From Christensenella sp. UBA4263 (GTDB taxonomy: Bacteria; Bacillota; Clostridia; Christensenellales; Aristaeellaceae), in NCBI GenBank assembly GCA_002395225.1, contig DGWH01000084.1:1-21257 (forward strand): DNA of 21,257 nt. The letters are read 5' to 3'. Made by a program: the position numbers and the translations under genes. Within the stretch, counting starts at the first letter, position 1, and every line of letters starts with the position of its first letter. This document shows positions 6,889 through 14,651 of this stretch, piece after piece. The notes under the pieces are model-generated. The model did not search any database, was not told the DNA's origin, and saw only the letters and a list, made by a program, of their open reading frames with translations.

Positions 6889-8666
6889 CACGCTCTTTTC
6901 ATGTCCCCTTTGCACTGATACATTTCCTGATCTGCCCGTGCAAGAACGCTGTCCATTCCGGTATCCTTCCGGGGATCATACAGCGCATAGCCGATGGCCG
7001 CGGAAACCCGGTCCCAGGGGGCAAGCGTCCGGTCCCTCTCAAGCATATGAATCCGCTTTTTAAACTCTGCCAGAAGGCTTTCCACGTTCTGATAATCCGT
7101 TCCTTTCAGCAGAACCACGAATTCATCTCCGCCGATACGGAATACCGGTGAATGACTGAAGATCTCACAGACAATCTGGCACAGGGTCTTAATGGCAATG
7201 TTTCCCTTCTCATGGCCGTACGTGTCGTTGATCGTTTTCAGGTAATTGAGATCGATCATCACCAGACCGAATTCCGTCTTTCCCTCGGCCAGTTCCTTTT
7301 CGACTTTTTTAATCTTGTCATCATAAGCCGTCTTGTTGCGAACACCCGTCAGGGCATCCACCGTGGCCAGCTGGCTCATGGCATCCGCGTGGCGCTGGGA
7401 ACTCAGCAGCTGCTGCATGGTAAACTGAAGCTTGTCCACCATCTCATTCATCTGGCTGGTGACATCGCCGATTTCATCGTTTCGCAGGACCTTGGCGCGG
7501 TACGTGAGATCTCCCTCCGAAATAATCCGCATATCCCGTCCAAGCTGTTCAATGGGCTGCGTGACGATGGAGGCAACCCGGTTGGCAATGACAACCGCCA
7601 CCAGAATAATCACGGTTGCGATGCCGATGAACGTCATGTAGGCATGCATGATATAGCGGTCCGAGTTCTGAATCGTGTTGCGAATCGTCTGCGTGGGTAC
7701 CGAGATGCAGAGCGTCCAGCCCACGCGTTCTATCGGAACACTGACATACAGCGCGTCCGCGGTTTCAAGGATGCCGTCCTTTTCGTCTCTCAGTCTGGTC
7801 AGTTCCTCCTGACTGAGCCCCGTATGGTCCTCTACCGTGACCTGGTGCGCATCAGGCGAAATCAGTGCGCCATGGCTGTCAAGCGCAAAGGACAGGGCAT
7901 TTTCCCCGGCATCCACAAAGAGCATTTCATCGAACAGCGCGGTGATATCAAAGTCGGCACACGCGACGCCCTCGACTTCGCCCTTCTCATTCCGGAATCC
8001 GGATCCCACCGTGATGGTCAGCCCTCTCCCCTGAGAGTCCTGATACAGATCCGTATAGAAGACGTCCTTCTCCGTCATTCCTTTATTGTACCAGTCCGAC
8101 TGGAAAAAATCATAGACCATTTCATGTCCGGGATCCGGTACGGAGAGGTACGAAAACCGGTCATAGGAGGTCAGCAGTCCGCTTTTGGTTCCGGCATAGA
8201 TCGTCGAAATCAGCTTTTCATTGGATTTGGCGATCGGTGAGAGGACCTGTTCCAGATTGCTGAAAAAGAGCAGTTCCTCCCGGAAATCATCTTCCTTCAT
8301 CTCCTCACTGACAAATCCTCTTGTCAGTGCGTAGTCATGTGTATCCACCGGAGAAAAGTACATATGACCCTGTTCAACCATATGTTCTCTTTCCTGATAG
8401 ATCTCCTCTATGTAATCCTTGATAAATTCGATGTATTTTTCGTAATGTTCGAGCCTCGCATCCGCTGCGACGGCTTTCTGAAGGACAATGCTTTTCAGAT
8501 TTCGTTCAAGCTGTGAGGTCAGGACATCTTCTGTCGACTGTTTTATCCACGATATGCAGACAACCCCTGTAATGCTTGCTGCAAGCAGTCCTACGAGTAT
8601 TGTGCCCAGAAAAAGGACCAGTACACGCGTTCGGATCGGTACTCTCTTTTCCAGTTTTCTGTTCAT
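6888..8666 (-). CDS. Membrane-bound diguanylate cyclase: Cache sensor, HAMP, GGDEF
   Basis: The protein has about 592 residues. It would make cyclic di-GMP from two GTP in response to an external signal. Domain order: cytoplasmic basic N-terminus, TM1 (about 15-42), a large extracytoplasmic dCache-like domain (about 45-335, with WYNKG...VFYTDLYQDSQGRGLT and DGILETADALYVSVP...GWTLCISVP), TM2 (about 345-363), HAMP (about 364-418) and GGDEF (about 435-588). The catalytic motif IGGDEF is intact (about 511-516), as is DALTGVRN at the domain start. The inhibitory RxxD site expected five residues before GGDEF is absent, so product inhibition through that site is unlikely. The ATG at 8666 has AGGTG about 6 nt upstream and is preferred to the in-frame GTG at 8675. 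It has its own promoter and a 240-nt leader, and is divergent from the amylase gene. Confidence 0.9.
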   Translation of the reverse strand: MNRKLEKRVPIRTRVLVLFLGTILVGLLAASITGVVCISWIKQSTEDVLTSQLERNLKSIVLQKAVAADARLEHYEKYIEFIKDYIEEIYQEREHMVEQGHMYFSPVDTHDYALTRGFVSEEMKEDDFREELLFFSNLEQVLSPIAKSNEKLISTIYAGTKSGLLTSYDRFSYLSVPDPGHEMVYDFFQSDWYNKGMTEKDVFYTDLYQDSQGRGLTITVGSGFRNEKGEVEGVACADFDITALFDEMLFVDAGENALSFALDSHGALISPDAHQVTVEDHTGLSQEELTRLRDEKDGILETADALYVSVPIERVGWTLCISVPTQTIRNTIQNSDRYIMHAYMTFIGIATVIILVAVVIANRVASIVTQPIEQLGRDMRIISEGDLTYRAKVLRNDEIGDVTSQMNEMVDKLQFTMQQLLSSQRHADAMSQLATVDALTGVRNKTAYDDKIKKVEKELAEGKTEFGLVMIDLNYLKTINDTYGHEKGNIAIKTLCQIVCEIFSHSPVFRIGGDEFVVLLKGTDYQNVESLLAEFKKRIHMLERDRTLAPWDRVSAAIGYALYDPRKDTGMDSVLARADQEMYQCKGDMKRA

Positions 8667-8906
8667 CCGTTTCACCTGTCAGATAGATTTCGGTTTCCCC
8701 GGGAACCGACACTTTGACTTTCGCCGCCGCTGTATTCCGGTGCACCTGTCTGCAGCCCGGTACACAGCGGCCGGCCCGCTCTGCCTCTTTTCTCAGATGT
8801 CCTCCCGTTTCCCGGGAGCTTTGACACCCTGTCATCTGATGCTGCCCATTGTAAAAAAGCTTTCGCATCACTCTTAAATTGGCAGACTGCGCCATAAACA
8901 CACCTA
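8667..8906 (-). other. Structured 5' leader of the diguanylate cyclase gene (candidate cis-regulatory RNA)
   Basis: The predicted transcript has about 240 nt before the start codon. On the RNA strand, a 7-bp helix (TCAGATG 8839-8833 with CATCTGA 8799-8793) encloses a strong hairpin CTCCCG-ggaaa-CGGGAG (8818-8802) and a small ACA/TGT stem. Nearer the gene, TCGGTT and AACCGA pair across a GC-rich loop. No U-run follows, so it is not a plain attenuator. It does not match the c-di-GMP-I, SAM or T-box consensus as I know them. Open frames through it overlap the cyclase gene and show no family features. The regulatory role is inference. Confidence 0.4.
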
Positions 8907-8912
8907 GATTAT

Positions 8913-8941
8913 ATTGTATAAGAATCCGTCCTCATTTTCAA
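8913..8941 (-). promoter_or_regulatory. Sigma-A promoter of the diguanylate cyclase gene
   Basis: On the minus strand, TTGAAA (8941-8936), a 17-bp spacer and TACAAT (8918-8913) form a near-consensus promoter. Transcription should start near 8906, giving a leader of about 240 nt. Confidence 0.75.
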
Positions 8942-9022
8942 TAGTCTTTTTTTGACACTTTTCACATCCGCTGTGTTCCCTCTGCCCGATCCCCCGTCTC
9001 TGCTTTGCGCTGCGCTTCATCC

Positions 9023-9039
9023 TTTTCGTTGTACGAAAA
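9023..9039. promoter_or_regulatory. 17-bp palindrome between two divergent promoters, candidate operator
   Basis: TTTTCGT-TGT-ACGAAAA has perfect 7-bp arms. It lies 40 bp upstream of the amylase -35 box and 82 bp upstream of the cyclase -35 box. The position fits a transcription-factor site, but it does not match a regulator motif I know well, and no regulator gene is adjacent. Confidence 0.4.
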
Positions 9040-9078
9040 AGCACAAAAGAGAGTGGTAAATTTCGCCATGCATGCAGA

Positions 9079-9107
9079 TTGACGAATTCCCGGCACACTG
9101 TTAGAAT
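9079..9107 (+). promoter_or_regulatory. Sigma-A promoter of the GH13 gene
   Basis: TTGACG (9079-9084), a 17-bp spacer and TAGAAT (9102-9107) form a near-consensus promoter. It lies 43 bp before the ATG at 9151 and rules out the in-frame TTG at 9079 as a start, since that codon is part of the -35 box. Confidence 0.8.
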
Positions 9108-9150
9108 TCAACAAGTTTATCAATTCTGTTCCTTGATATGGAGATTCATC

Positions 9151-11100
9151 ATGACTGTTTATCATAATTCCCTGGATCCCTTTTATCGTTCCCCCTTCGG
9201 TTCCCTTCCGGTCAACACGCAGCTTCGCCTTCGGTTAGCCGTCGGGAACGAGCAGCTGCCTCATCACATTGACCTGCGCATCTGGGACGGCGCCGAGCAC
9301 CGGTATCCCATGCGTTCCCTCGGTTTCATGCGCGGGCAGCATATTTACGAGGCCGTCATTTTCACCCCTGCCACCCCGGGCCTGGTCTGGTATCGTTTCG
9401 AGCTGTTCAGCGAGGATCATTCCTGTACCTTCTACGGTGCTCCGACGGACGGGAACACCTGCGGCGTCGGCCACCAGGGCAGCCAGGACGGATTCCAGAT
9501 TACCGTTTACAGTGCGGATTTCAAGACTCCCGAATGGATGCGGGAGGGAGTCATGTATCAGATCATGCCTGACCGCTTCTTCCACGGCGAGGGAACGGAT
9601 GACCTCCTTCACGCGAAGACGGGTGTGGTGATCCATAAAGACTGGTATGAAATGCCCCGGATGTACATTGAAGACAATTCCAATTCCAACAATACCGCTA
9701 ATGACTTCTTCGGCGGCAACCTGGAGGGCATCCGGCAGAAGCTGCCCTATCTCCGGGACCTGGGAATCACGGTTCTTTATCTGAACCCGATCTTCAGCGC
9801 ACGCAGCAACCATAAGTACGACACCAGCGACTACATGCAGATTGACCCCATGTTCGGGGATGAGGAAGCGTTCCGGCAGCTCTGTCAGGAGGCGCTCAGT
9901 CAGGGAATCCGCATCATCCTGGACGGCGTGTTTTCCCATGTCGGGGATGACAGTCCCTACTTTAACCGCAGCGGCACTCACGGCGAAAAAGTCGGCGCCG
10001 CCCGCGATCCGGAATCCCCATACCGGAAATGGTTCAACTTCCATCACTGGCCGGATGACTATGAGTGCTGGTGGGGATTCAAAACACTGCCCAATGTCAA
10101 CGAAATGGATGAGGATTACCGCCGCTTTATCCTGAACGGCAAGGACTCCGTCATCCGTCACTGGCTGCGCGCCGGCGCCTCCGGCTGGCGTCTGGACGTT
10201 GCCGATGAGCTCCCCATGGCATTCCTGCGTGAACTGCGCACGGCCGCCCGTGAGACCAAAGAGGACGCCCTCGTTCTCGGTGAGGTCTGGGAGGATGCCA
10301 GCCGCAAGGTTGCCTACAGCGAAATGCGCAGCTATGTCATCGGCGATACACTGGACAGCGTCATGAACTATCCGCTGCGTGAACTGCTCATCCGCTTCCT
10401 TCTCGGCCTGCAGGGCGCCACCTCGGTTGCCCATTCCCTTTCCTGTCTGGCACAGAACTATCCGAATCCGTTCCTCTTCTCCCTCATGAACCTGATGGGC
10501 AGCCATGACCGTCCCCGCATTCTGAACGTGCTGGCCGGCAGGGACGGGAACGACATGCCCCGCATTGAACGCGGAGCCCTGCGCCTTACCCAGGCCGAAC
10601 GGATGCTGGGCATCCTCCGGGAACACCTGATGCTTCGCTACATCATGAGCGTTCCGGGCATTCCCTGTATCTACTACGCCGATGAAACCGGCCTTGAGGG
10701 AGCCGCGGATCCTTACTGCCGCAGGACCTATCCATGGGGCAAGGAAGATCTGTACCTCATCCAGTATTACAAGGACATGATCCGGATGCGCAAAGAGAAT
10801 CAGGTCCTGCGGACCGGATACTATACGTTCTTTGCTCCCTGCGAGGATGTCCTGTGCGTCACCCGTTATAATTCGGAGAATCAGGATGTATTCGGCAAGG
10901 CGGCAGAACCTGCCTGTATGCTGACGTGCATCAACCGCAGCTCGCACCCCATCGACATTTTCCTCCCCGCAGAGGACCTGCATGGTGCCACCCGTTTTGT
11001 CTCCGATTCCAATCAGTCTTACAGCCTCAATGACGGCGGCATCTCCTTCCCGGTTCCGGGTCTGATGGGCATGACCCTTACCGCTGTCGAATTTGAATAA
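9151..11100 (+). CDS. GH13 alpha-amylase family glycoside hydrolase (neopullulanase/cyclomaltodextrinase-like), intracellular
   Basis: This 649-residue protein hydrolyses alpha-glucan bonds. Residues 1-120 form a beta-rich N-terminal domain like those in cyclomaltodextrinases and neopullulanases, residues 130-560 the (beta/alpha)8 barrel, and the rest a beta C-terminal domain. The conserved GH13 regions are intact: DGVFSH (258-263), GWRLDV with nucleophile D349, GEVW with acid/base E378, and SHD with transition-state Asp D453. There is no signal peptide, so it should act in the cytoplasm on imported maltodextrins or cyclodextrins. Which of these it prefers cannot be told from sequence. The ATG at 9151 has GGAG about 9 nt upstream and follows a clear promoter. 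It is monocistronic: its own promoter lies upstream and a terminator follows. No transporter or regulator gene sits beside it. Confidence 0.9.
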   Translation: MTVYHNSLDPFYRSPFGSLPVNTQLRLRLAVGNEQLPHHIDLRIWDGAEHRYPMRSLGFMRGQHIYEAVIFTPATPGLVWYRFELFSEDHSCTFYGAPTDGNTCGVGHQGSQDGFQITVYSADFKTPEWMREGVMYQIMPDRFFHGEGTDDLLHAKTGVVIHKDWYEMPRMYIEDNSNSNNTANDFFGGNLEGIRQKLPYLRDLGITVLYLNPIFSARSNHKYDTSDYMQIDPMFGDEEAFRQLCQEALSQGIRIILDGVFSHVGDDSPYFNRSGTHGEKVGAARDPESPYRKWFNFHHWPDDYECWWGFKTLPNVNEMDEDYRRFILNGKDSVIRHWLRAGASGWRLDVADELPMAFLRELRTAARETKEDALVLGEVWEDASRKVAYSEMRSYVIGDTLDSVMNYPLRELLIRFLLGLQGATSVAHSLSCLAQNYPNPFLFSLMNLMGSHDRPRILNVLAGRDGNDMPRIERGALRLTQAERMLGILREHLMLRYIMSVPGIPCIYYADETGLEGAADPYCRRTYPWGKEDLYLIQYYKDMIRMRKENQVLRTGYYTFFAPCEDVLCVTRYNSENQDVFGKAAEPACMLTCINRSSHPIDIFLPAEDLHGATRFVSDSNQSYSLNDGGISFPVPGLMGMTLTAVEFE

Positions 11101-11168
11101 GCAGGATAACCGCGAAGGACATCCGCACATTTTCCTGACCTGTTCCCGGCGGACAGCCGCCGGTGCGA

Positions 11169-11206
11169 AAAGAGCCGATGGCATGCCATCGGCTCTTTGT
11201 TGTTTC
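11169..11206 (+). terminator. Terminator of the GH13 gene, probably bidirectional
   Basis: A perfect 13-bp stem (11169-11181 with 11186-11198) with loop CATG is followed by GTTGTTTC on the plus strand. On the minus strand the same stem is followed by TCGC after its own T-run, so it can also stop transcripts from the converging channel gene that ends at 11323. Confidence 0.8.
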
Positions 11207-11270
11207 GTGAAGCGGCTTAGAATCATCCCATCCATGATTCACCCATTTCCCTCTTCCGTCTCCGGATGGA

Positions 11271-11310
11271 GGAACGGTTCCGAATCACCACACCCGGCCG
11301 GAACCGTTCC
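11271..11310 (-). other. 12-bp inverted repeat just after the mechanosensitive channel gene
   Basis: GGAACGGTTCCG (11271-11282) and CGGAACCGTTCC (11299-11310) pair perfectly around a 16-nt loop, starting 13 bp after the channel stop codon. TCCTCC rather than U follows on the minus strand, so it is a weak terminator candidate. It may protect the 3' end of the mRNA. A smaller inverted repeat (GAATCAT/ATGATTC, 11220-11240) lies between it and the terminator. Confidence 0.45.
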
Positions 11311-11322
11311 GTCCTTCAATGG

Positions 11323-14300
11323 TTACGCCAACGGAATCCCTTTTTCACTGAAGAGATCCTGAATGGCATGATACATCCAGCGCTGCACGGAATGGATATC
11401 TGCCTCATTGCACTCGGCAATAATGGACAATGTCACCGATCCCCTGCCAAGGGCAATGATCCCCTTGTAAAACGGCCCGCTGAGGACTTCCGGATTGTCC
11501 CTGCCGATCCGCGGCAGCTGTTCTCTCAGCATGGCTTCGACCTCATGAAGCGGCTGAGAGGACGGAATGCCGATCTCAAGTGCACACCAGGAGGTCTTGC
11601 GCGTCAGATTGATGACGTTCTTGATATCCTGATTGCCGATGATCTTGATATTTCCGCCCCGTCCCTCAATCTTCGTTGTCCGCACGCCGATTTCAAGCAC
11701 TTCTCCGCGGTACCCGCCCACGTCGATGATATCCCCGACCTGGTAGGTTCCCTCGAACACAATGGACAGACCGGCAATGATATCGGCGATCAGATCCTTT
11801 GCGCCCAGTGAGATGGCGAAGGACAGCAGGCCCAGGGATGCCAGGAGCGCATCCGGCCGGAAACCGAGATCGTACAGTGCAAAATACACGAAGGCAATCG
11901 TGCTGACATACCCCACCAGATTGCTCAGGAGCCGGCACACGGTCTCCCCTCTGGTTCCAAGTGTCCCGCTGATCAGATACAGCAGGAACCGGATGACCTC
12001 GGAGATTACGGTAATCTCCCCGAACAGAATCAGAATACTCGTGAAGGCAAACAGATTGACTCCCTTGCTCCATCTGCCCTGCAGGATATAGGAAAGCAGA
12101 GAGGTTCCATTCCCGCCCGAAGGGCCCAGCAGACGGACACCCATCACGGCAAGGAAGAGGATGAACAGCAGCTCCATCGCCAGTTTCGCCGCCGTAAGCG
12201 GCATCTGAATGCCGACTTCAACCCCGTTCTGTCTCCATCGTCTGGAAGGATCGACGGAAAACTTCAGCCGCCCGCCCGAGAGCATGATCTCATCCGTGTC
12301 ATCGTCCAGCGCTCCGCCAACCCGGGACCATCTTTCAAAGAATGCCCTGTATCCATGGCAGAGATACACCCCCAGAAGTGACAGCAGAATCAGCGCAGCC
12401 CCTGCCGCGATCATGGATTGTTCGGCCACCCGCATGAAGATGTCCGACTGCTTTGCCATGTACAGGTACAGGTCGGCGCCCATCTTTTCGCATTCTCCAA
12501 ACCAGGATTCATCGCCCATGCTGAAGAAATCCCGGTATCCATCCGTCAGTGCCTGTTCCGGGAGACCCAGGTCAACGGCATTTTTCCCGATCAGGCCCTC
12601 ATCGCTGGCATGCAGAATCAGCCGGGTCTCCGGATTCACACAGACCGCCGTCATCTGGTTTTCCACCAGCGATGACAGAATCGAATTGATCTCCTCATCC
12701 GACTGATAGTAGATCTTCTCCCCTGCCACGGCAGCCAGAACCGCCTTGTATTTTCCTCTTTCTCCGGCTCTTCCATAGCTTGCGCCAATCATCACGCTGG
12801 CCTCACCGGTTGCCTCATCCACGGTCAGGTCACGGGAGACCAGCTCCGTTCCGGTCAGAAGGATCCGGAATGGATACGTTGCGGAACTGCTACTTCGTCC
12901 GAGGCTGAGACTGTCATATCTGGAATTTGACAGGATCTCATCGCCGTTCTCATCAAACAGCATGAGATACTTCGCCCCGATGATGCGGCTCATGGTCTCA
13001 AGATTCTCTGCCGTTGCCAGTTCCGGATTGGCATCCAGAATTTCTGCAATCCGGCGGACATCCCCTTCATAGTTGTTTTTATGAAAGGATTCCATCCGTT
13101 TGCTCTGGCTCTCCTCATTTTCGATCCGGTGCTGAAGGATGGCAAAGGCATTGTCCACCTGCCGGCTGGTCAGATACAGGCGGTAAAGAGAGACCATCAG
13201 GGCAGAGAGAACCAGGATCAGGGCGAATCCGATCCCGATGAATGAAACCGTTTTTCGGATGATGGTCCCGGGACTCAGTTCGATTCTCTGCCGATCATTC
13301 AGGGCATGTTTCATGACCAGATACCGGTTGAGGCCGTGCCATACCGTGATGAAGACGCCAAACAGCACAAATGCCGCCAGGACAATATAGGCCCGTTCAT
13401 TCATGATTCTCAGCGTATCATTCAGCGGAACCAGCAGCGTCAGTACCGCCCGGCTGCCCAGGGTGGAACTCTCATATTCCTGCATGAGCACCCCGTAGGC
13501 ATCATTCCCGATGGACAGTTTTCTGAATGTTTCCCTGACCTGCTCTTTTGTCGGCTCAATTCCTGCCGGCAGCACATGGGTCAGCATCTCATCCGTAAAC
13601 CCATATTCCTCGGCCGTCAGAAAGGTCGGGAGGGAATCGGATTTGTAGATCACCGTGCGGCCGTGGTTTACCGGCTCTGAGGCAAACAGGATGTATCTGA
13701 CATTCAGCGCCTTTTCAATGGAGCTCATATTCTCATCCAGCGGATACAGTCTGGACAGAGAGGACAGATATTCATCATAGCTGACCCACTCGATATAGGC
13801 AGCATTGTCCCCCATCTTGCTGTAATAGATATAATAATCCCCGAAGGAGTCCTCCTCTGTCTCCTCTGTCTCCTCTGTCTCCTCTTCCTCTGAAACCGGT
13901 CCGGCGCTGACCTGATTGCCGGAGGCAACCGCGAAAATCACACCGGCCTCCTCTGTCATCTCCCCGGCATTGACCAGGATCCCCTTAGGAAACCCTTCCG
14001 GCAAAAGACAGGTTTCCCCGGAAAGCCGGACAATCGCCCCACGGCTTGTCATGCACGGCAGTTTTTCCGGCTGTTTTTCCACCATCGCGCGAGCCGCAAT
14101 CGCCGTCAGCTTCACATCTGCCAGATGATTCTGCCCGATCTCATCCGACACCGCCTGAAACATGGACAGCTGCTTTTCCACCGCATTGTGCATAGCCGCT
14201 GCATGACCGGCCTGCGCTTCCTGATCATTGTATGTATTGACCTTATCATTGACGAACCGGAGAAAAAGGATGAACAACACCGAAAAAACCGCCAGGAGGA

Positions 14301-14373
14301 TCAGTCCGCCGATCAGTTTCCCCCGGGGCATATTCTGATATTTCTCTTTCCCTTTCATCTTTGCTTGATCCAT
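11323..14373 (-). CDS. Very large MscS-family mechanosensitive channel with two extracytoplasmic sensor-like domains
   Basis: This 1016-residue protein is more than three times the length of E. coli MscS. Its C-terminal quarter is clear MscS: a pore-lining helix with ASLGLLSFAISLGAKDLIADIIAG (about 845-868), then IVFEGTYQVGDIIDVGGYRGEV and IKIIGNQDIKN, typical of the beta-domain. The N-terminal part is unusual: TM1 (18-41), an extracytoplasmic domain (about 42-328) with an acidic TEE repeat (161-174), TM2 (329-353) and TM3 (375-400), a second extracytoplasmic domain (about 405-650), TM4 (653-671), a cytoplasmic linker, then TM5-TM8. Both ectodomains look like Cache-type sensors (FDENGDEILSN in the second), but I cannot assign them firmly. 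The ATG at 14373 follows GGGGGTGAT; the in-frame TTG at 14394 is less likely. It may couple ligand sensing to ion release. It is probably transcribed alone: terminators lie on both sides. Confidence 0.85.
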   Translation of the reverse strand: MDQAKMKGKEKYQNMPRGKLIGGLILLAVFSVLFILFLRFVNDKVNTYNDQEAQAGHAAAMHNAVEKQLSMFQAVSDEIGQNHLADVKLTAIAARAMVEKQPEKLPCMTSRGAIVRLSGETCLLPEGFPKGILVNAGEMTEEAGVIFAVASGNQVSAGPVSEEEETEETEETEEDSFGDYYIYYSKMGDNAAYIEWVSYDEYLSSLSRLYPLDENMSSIEKALNVRYILFASEPVNHGRTVIYKSDSLPTFLTAEEYGFTDEMLTHVLPAGIEPTKEQVRETFRKLSIGNDAYGVLMQEYESSTLGSRAVLTLLVPLNDTLRIMNERAYIVLAAFVLFGVFITVWHGLNRYLVMKHALNDRQRIELSPGTIIRKTVSFIGIGFALILVLSALMVSLYRLYLTSRQVDNAFAILQHRIENEESQSKRMESFHKNNYEGDVRRIAEILDANPELATAENLETMSRIIGAKYLMLFDENGDEILSNSRYDSLSLGRSSSSATYPFRILLTGTELVSRDLTVDEATGEASVMIGASYGRAGERGKYKAVLAAVAGEKIYYQSDEEINSILSSLVENQMTAVCVNPETRLILHASDEGLIGKNAVDLGLPEQALTDGYRDFFSMGDESWFGECEKMGADLYLYMAKQSDIFMRVAEQSMIAAGAALILLSLLGVYLCHGYRAFFERWSRVGGALDDDTDEIMLSGGRLKFSVDPSRRWRQNGVEVGIQMPLTAAKLAMELLFILFLAVMGVRLLGPSGGNGTSLLSYILQGRWSKGVNLFAFTSILILFGEITVISEVIRFLLYLISGTLGTRGETVCRLLSNLVGYVSTIAFVYFALYDLGFRPDALLASLGLLSFAISLGAKDLIADIIAGLSIVFEGTYQVGDIIDVGGYRGEVLEIGVRTTKIEGRGGNIKIIGNQDIKNVINLTRKTSWCALEIGIPSSQPLHEVEAMLREQLPRIGRDNPEVLSGPFYKGIIALGRGSVTLSIIAECNEADIHSVQRWMYHAIQDLFSEKGIPLA
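13852..13885 (-). repeat. In-frame 9-bp tandem repeat within the channel gene
   Basis: CTCCTCTGT is repeated three times, followed by a partial fourth copy. It encodes Thr-Glu-Glu units in the first extracytoplasmic domain. Gain or loss of a unit changes length by three residues without breaking the frame. Confidence 0.8.
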
Positions 14374-14444
14374 CTCTGCATCACCCCCAGTCAAACGCTG
14401 ACTGTCTGTTCATTTCTCTGTCGATTGCCTGCGCAGCCGATCTG

Positions 14445-14479
14445 AAAAAAGCCGATGAAAGATAAACTCCATCGGCTTT
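14445..14479 (-). terminator. Terminator of the leuCDB-asnA operon
   Basis: AAAGCCGATG (14448-14457) pairs with CATCGGCTTT (14470-14479) around a 12-nt loop. On the minus strand the stem runs into TTTTTT. It lies about 170 nt past the asnA stop and about 70 nt before the channel gene start. Confidence 0.8.
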
Positions 14480-14612
14480 GTCAGAACTCAGGCTGTCTTT
14501 TCGGTTTTCTCAGGCAACATTCATCCCGTCATTTTCCAAACGTGCTCCCTGCGTCCTTGTCCTCCTTGTGGGCCTCAATGTTGAGCAATTGCCGGAGCAG
14601 CTTTGTTCTGGC

Positions 14613-14651
14613 CCAGATTTGACTTCCTGTCGCTGCGCGACAGGGCCACTT
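14613..14651 (-). repeat. Third copy of the palindromic repeat, immediately after the asnA stop codon
   Basis: CCAGATT (14613-14619), an 7-nt gap, CTGTCGCTGCGCGACAG (14627-14643) and GGGCCACTT match the tandem repeats at 6746-6888 in order and orientation relative to the upstream gene. The outer parts are more diverged. It abuts the asnA TAA (14654-14652). Confidence 0.8.

Noticed and set aside
7152..8240. Plus-strand open frame (362 codons) opposite the diguanylate cyclase gene
   Set aside because: It is antisense to a well-supported Cache-HAMP-GGDEF gene. No promoter, ribosome binding site or family motif was seen.
8506..8901. 131-codon minus-strand frame starting in the cyclase leader
   Set aside because: It overlaps the start of the cyclase gene out of frame, has no good ribosome binding site and shows no domain.
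8667..8906. Leader of the cyclase gene as a c-di-GMP-I or SAM riboswitch
   Set aside because: Fragments such as GTCAAAGCTCCCGGG and AAGAGGCAGAG look similar at first, but the order and partner strands of the known consensus structures are not there.
9079..9150. N-terminal extension of the GH13 protein from the TTG at 9079
   Set aside because: The TTG is part of the -35 box, and the -10 box lies within the extension. The ATG at 9151 has a ribosome binding site.
9235..11235. Long minus-strand open frame (666 codons) opposite the GH13 gene
   Set aside because: It is antisense to a gene with all catalytic motifs intact, a promoter and a terminator. Its protein has no recognisable domain; such shadows arise from codon bias.
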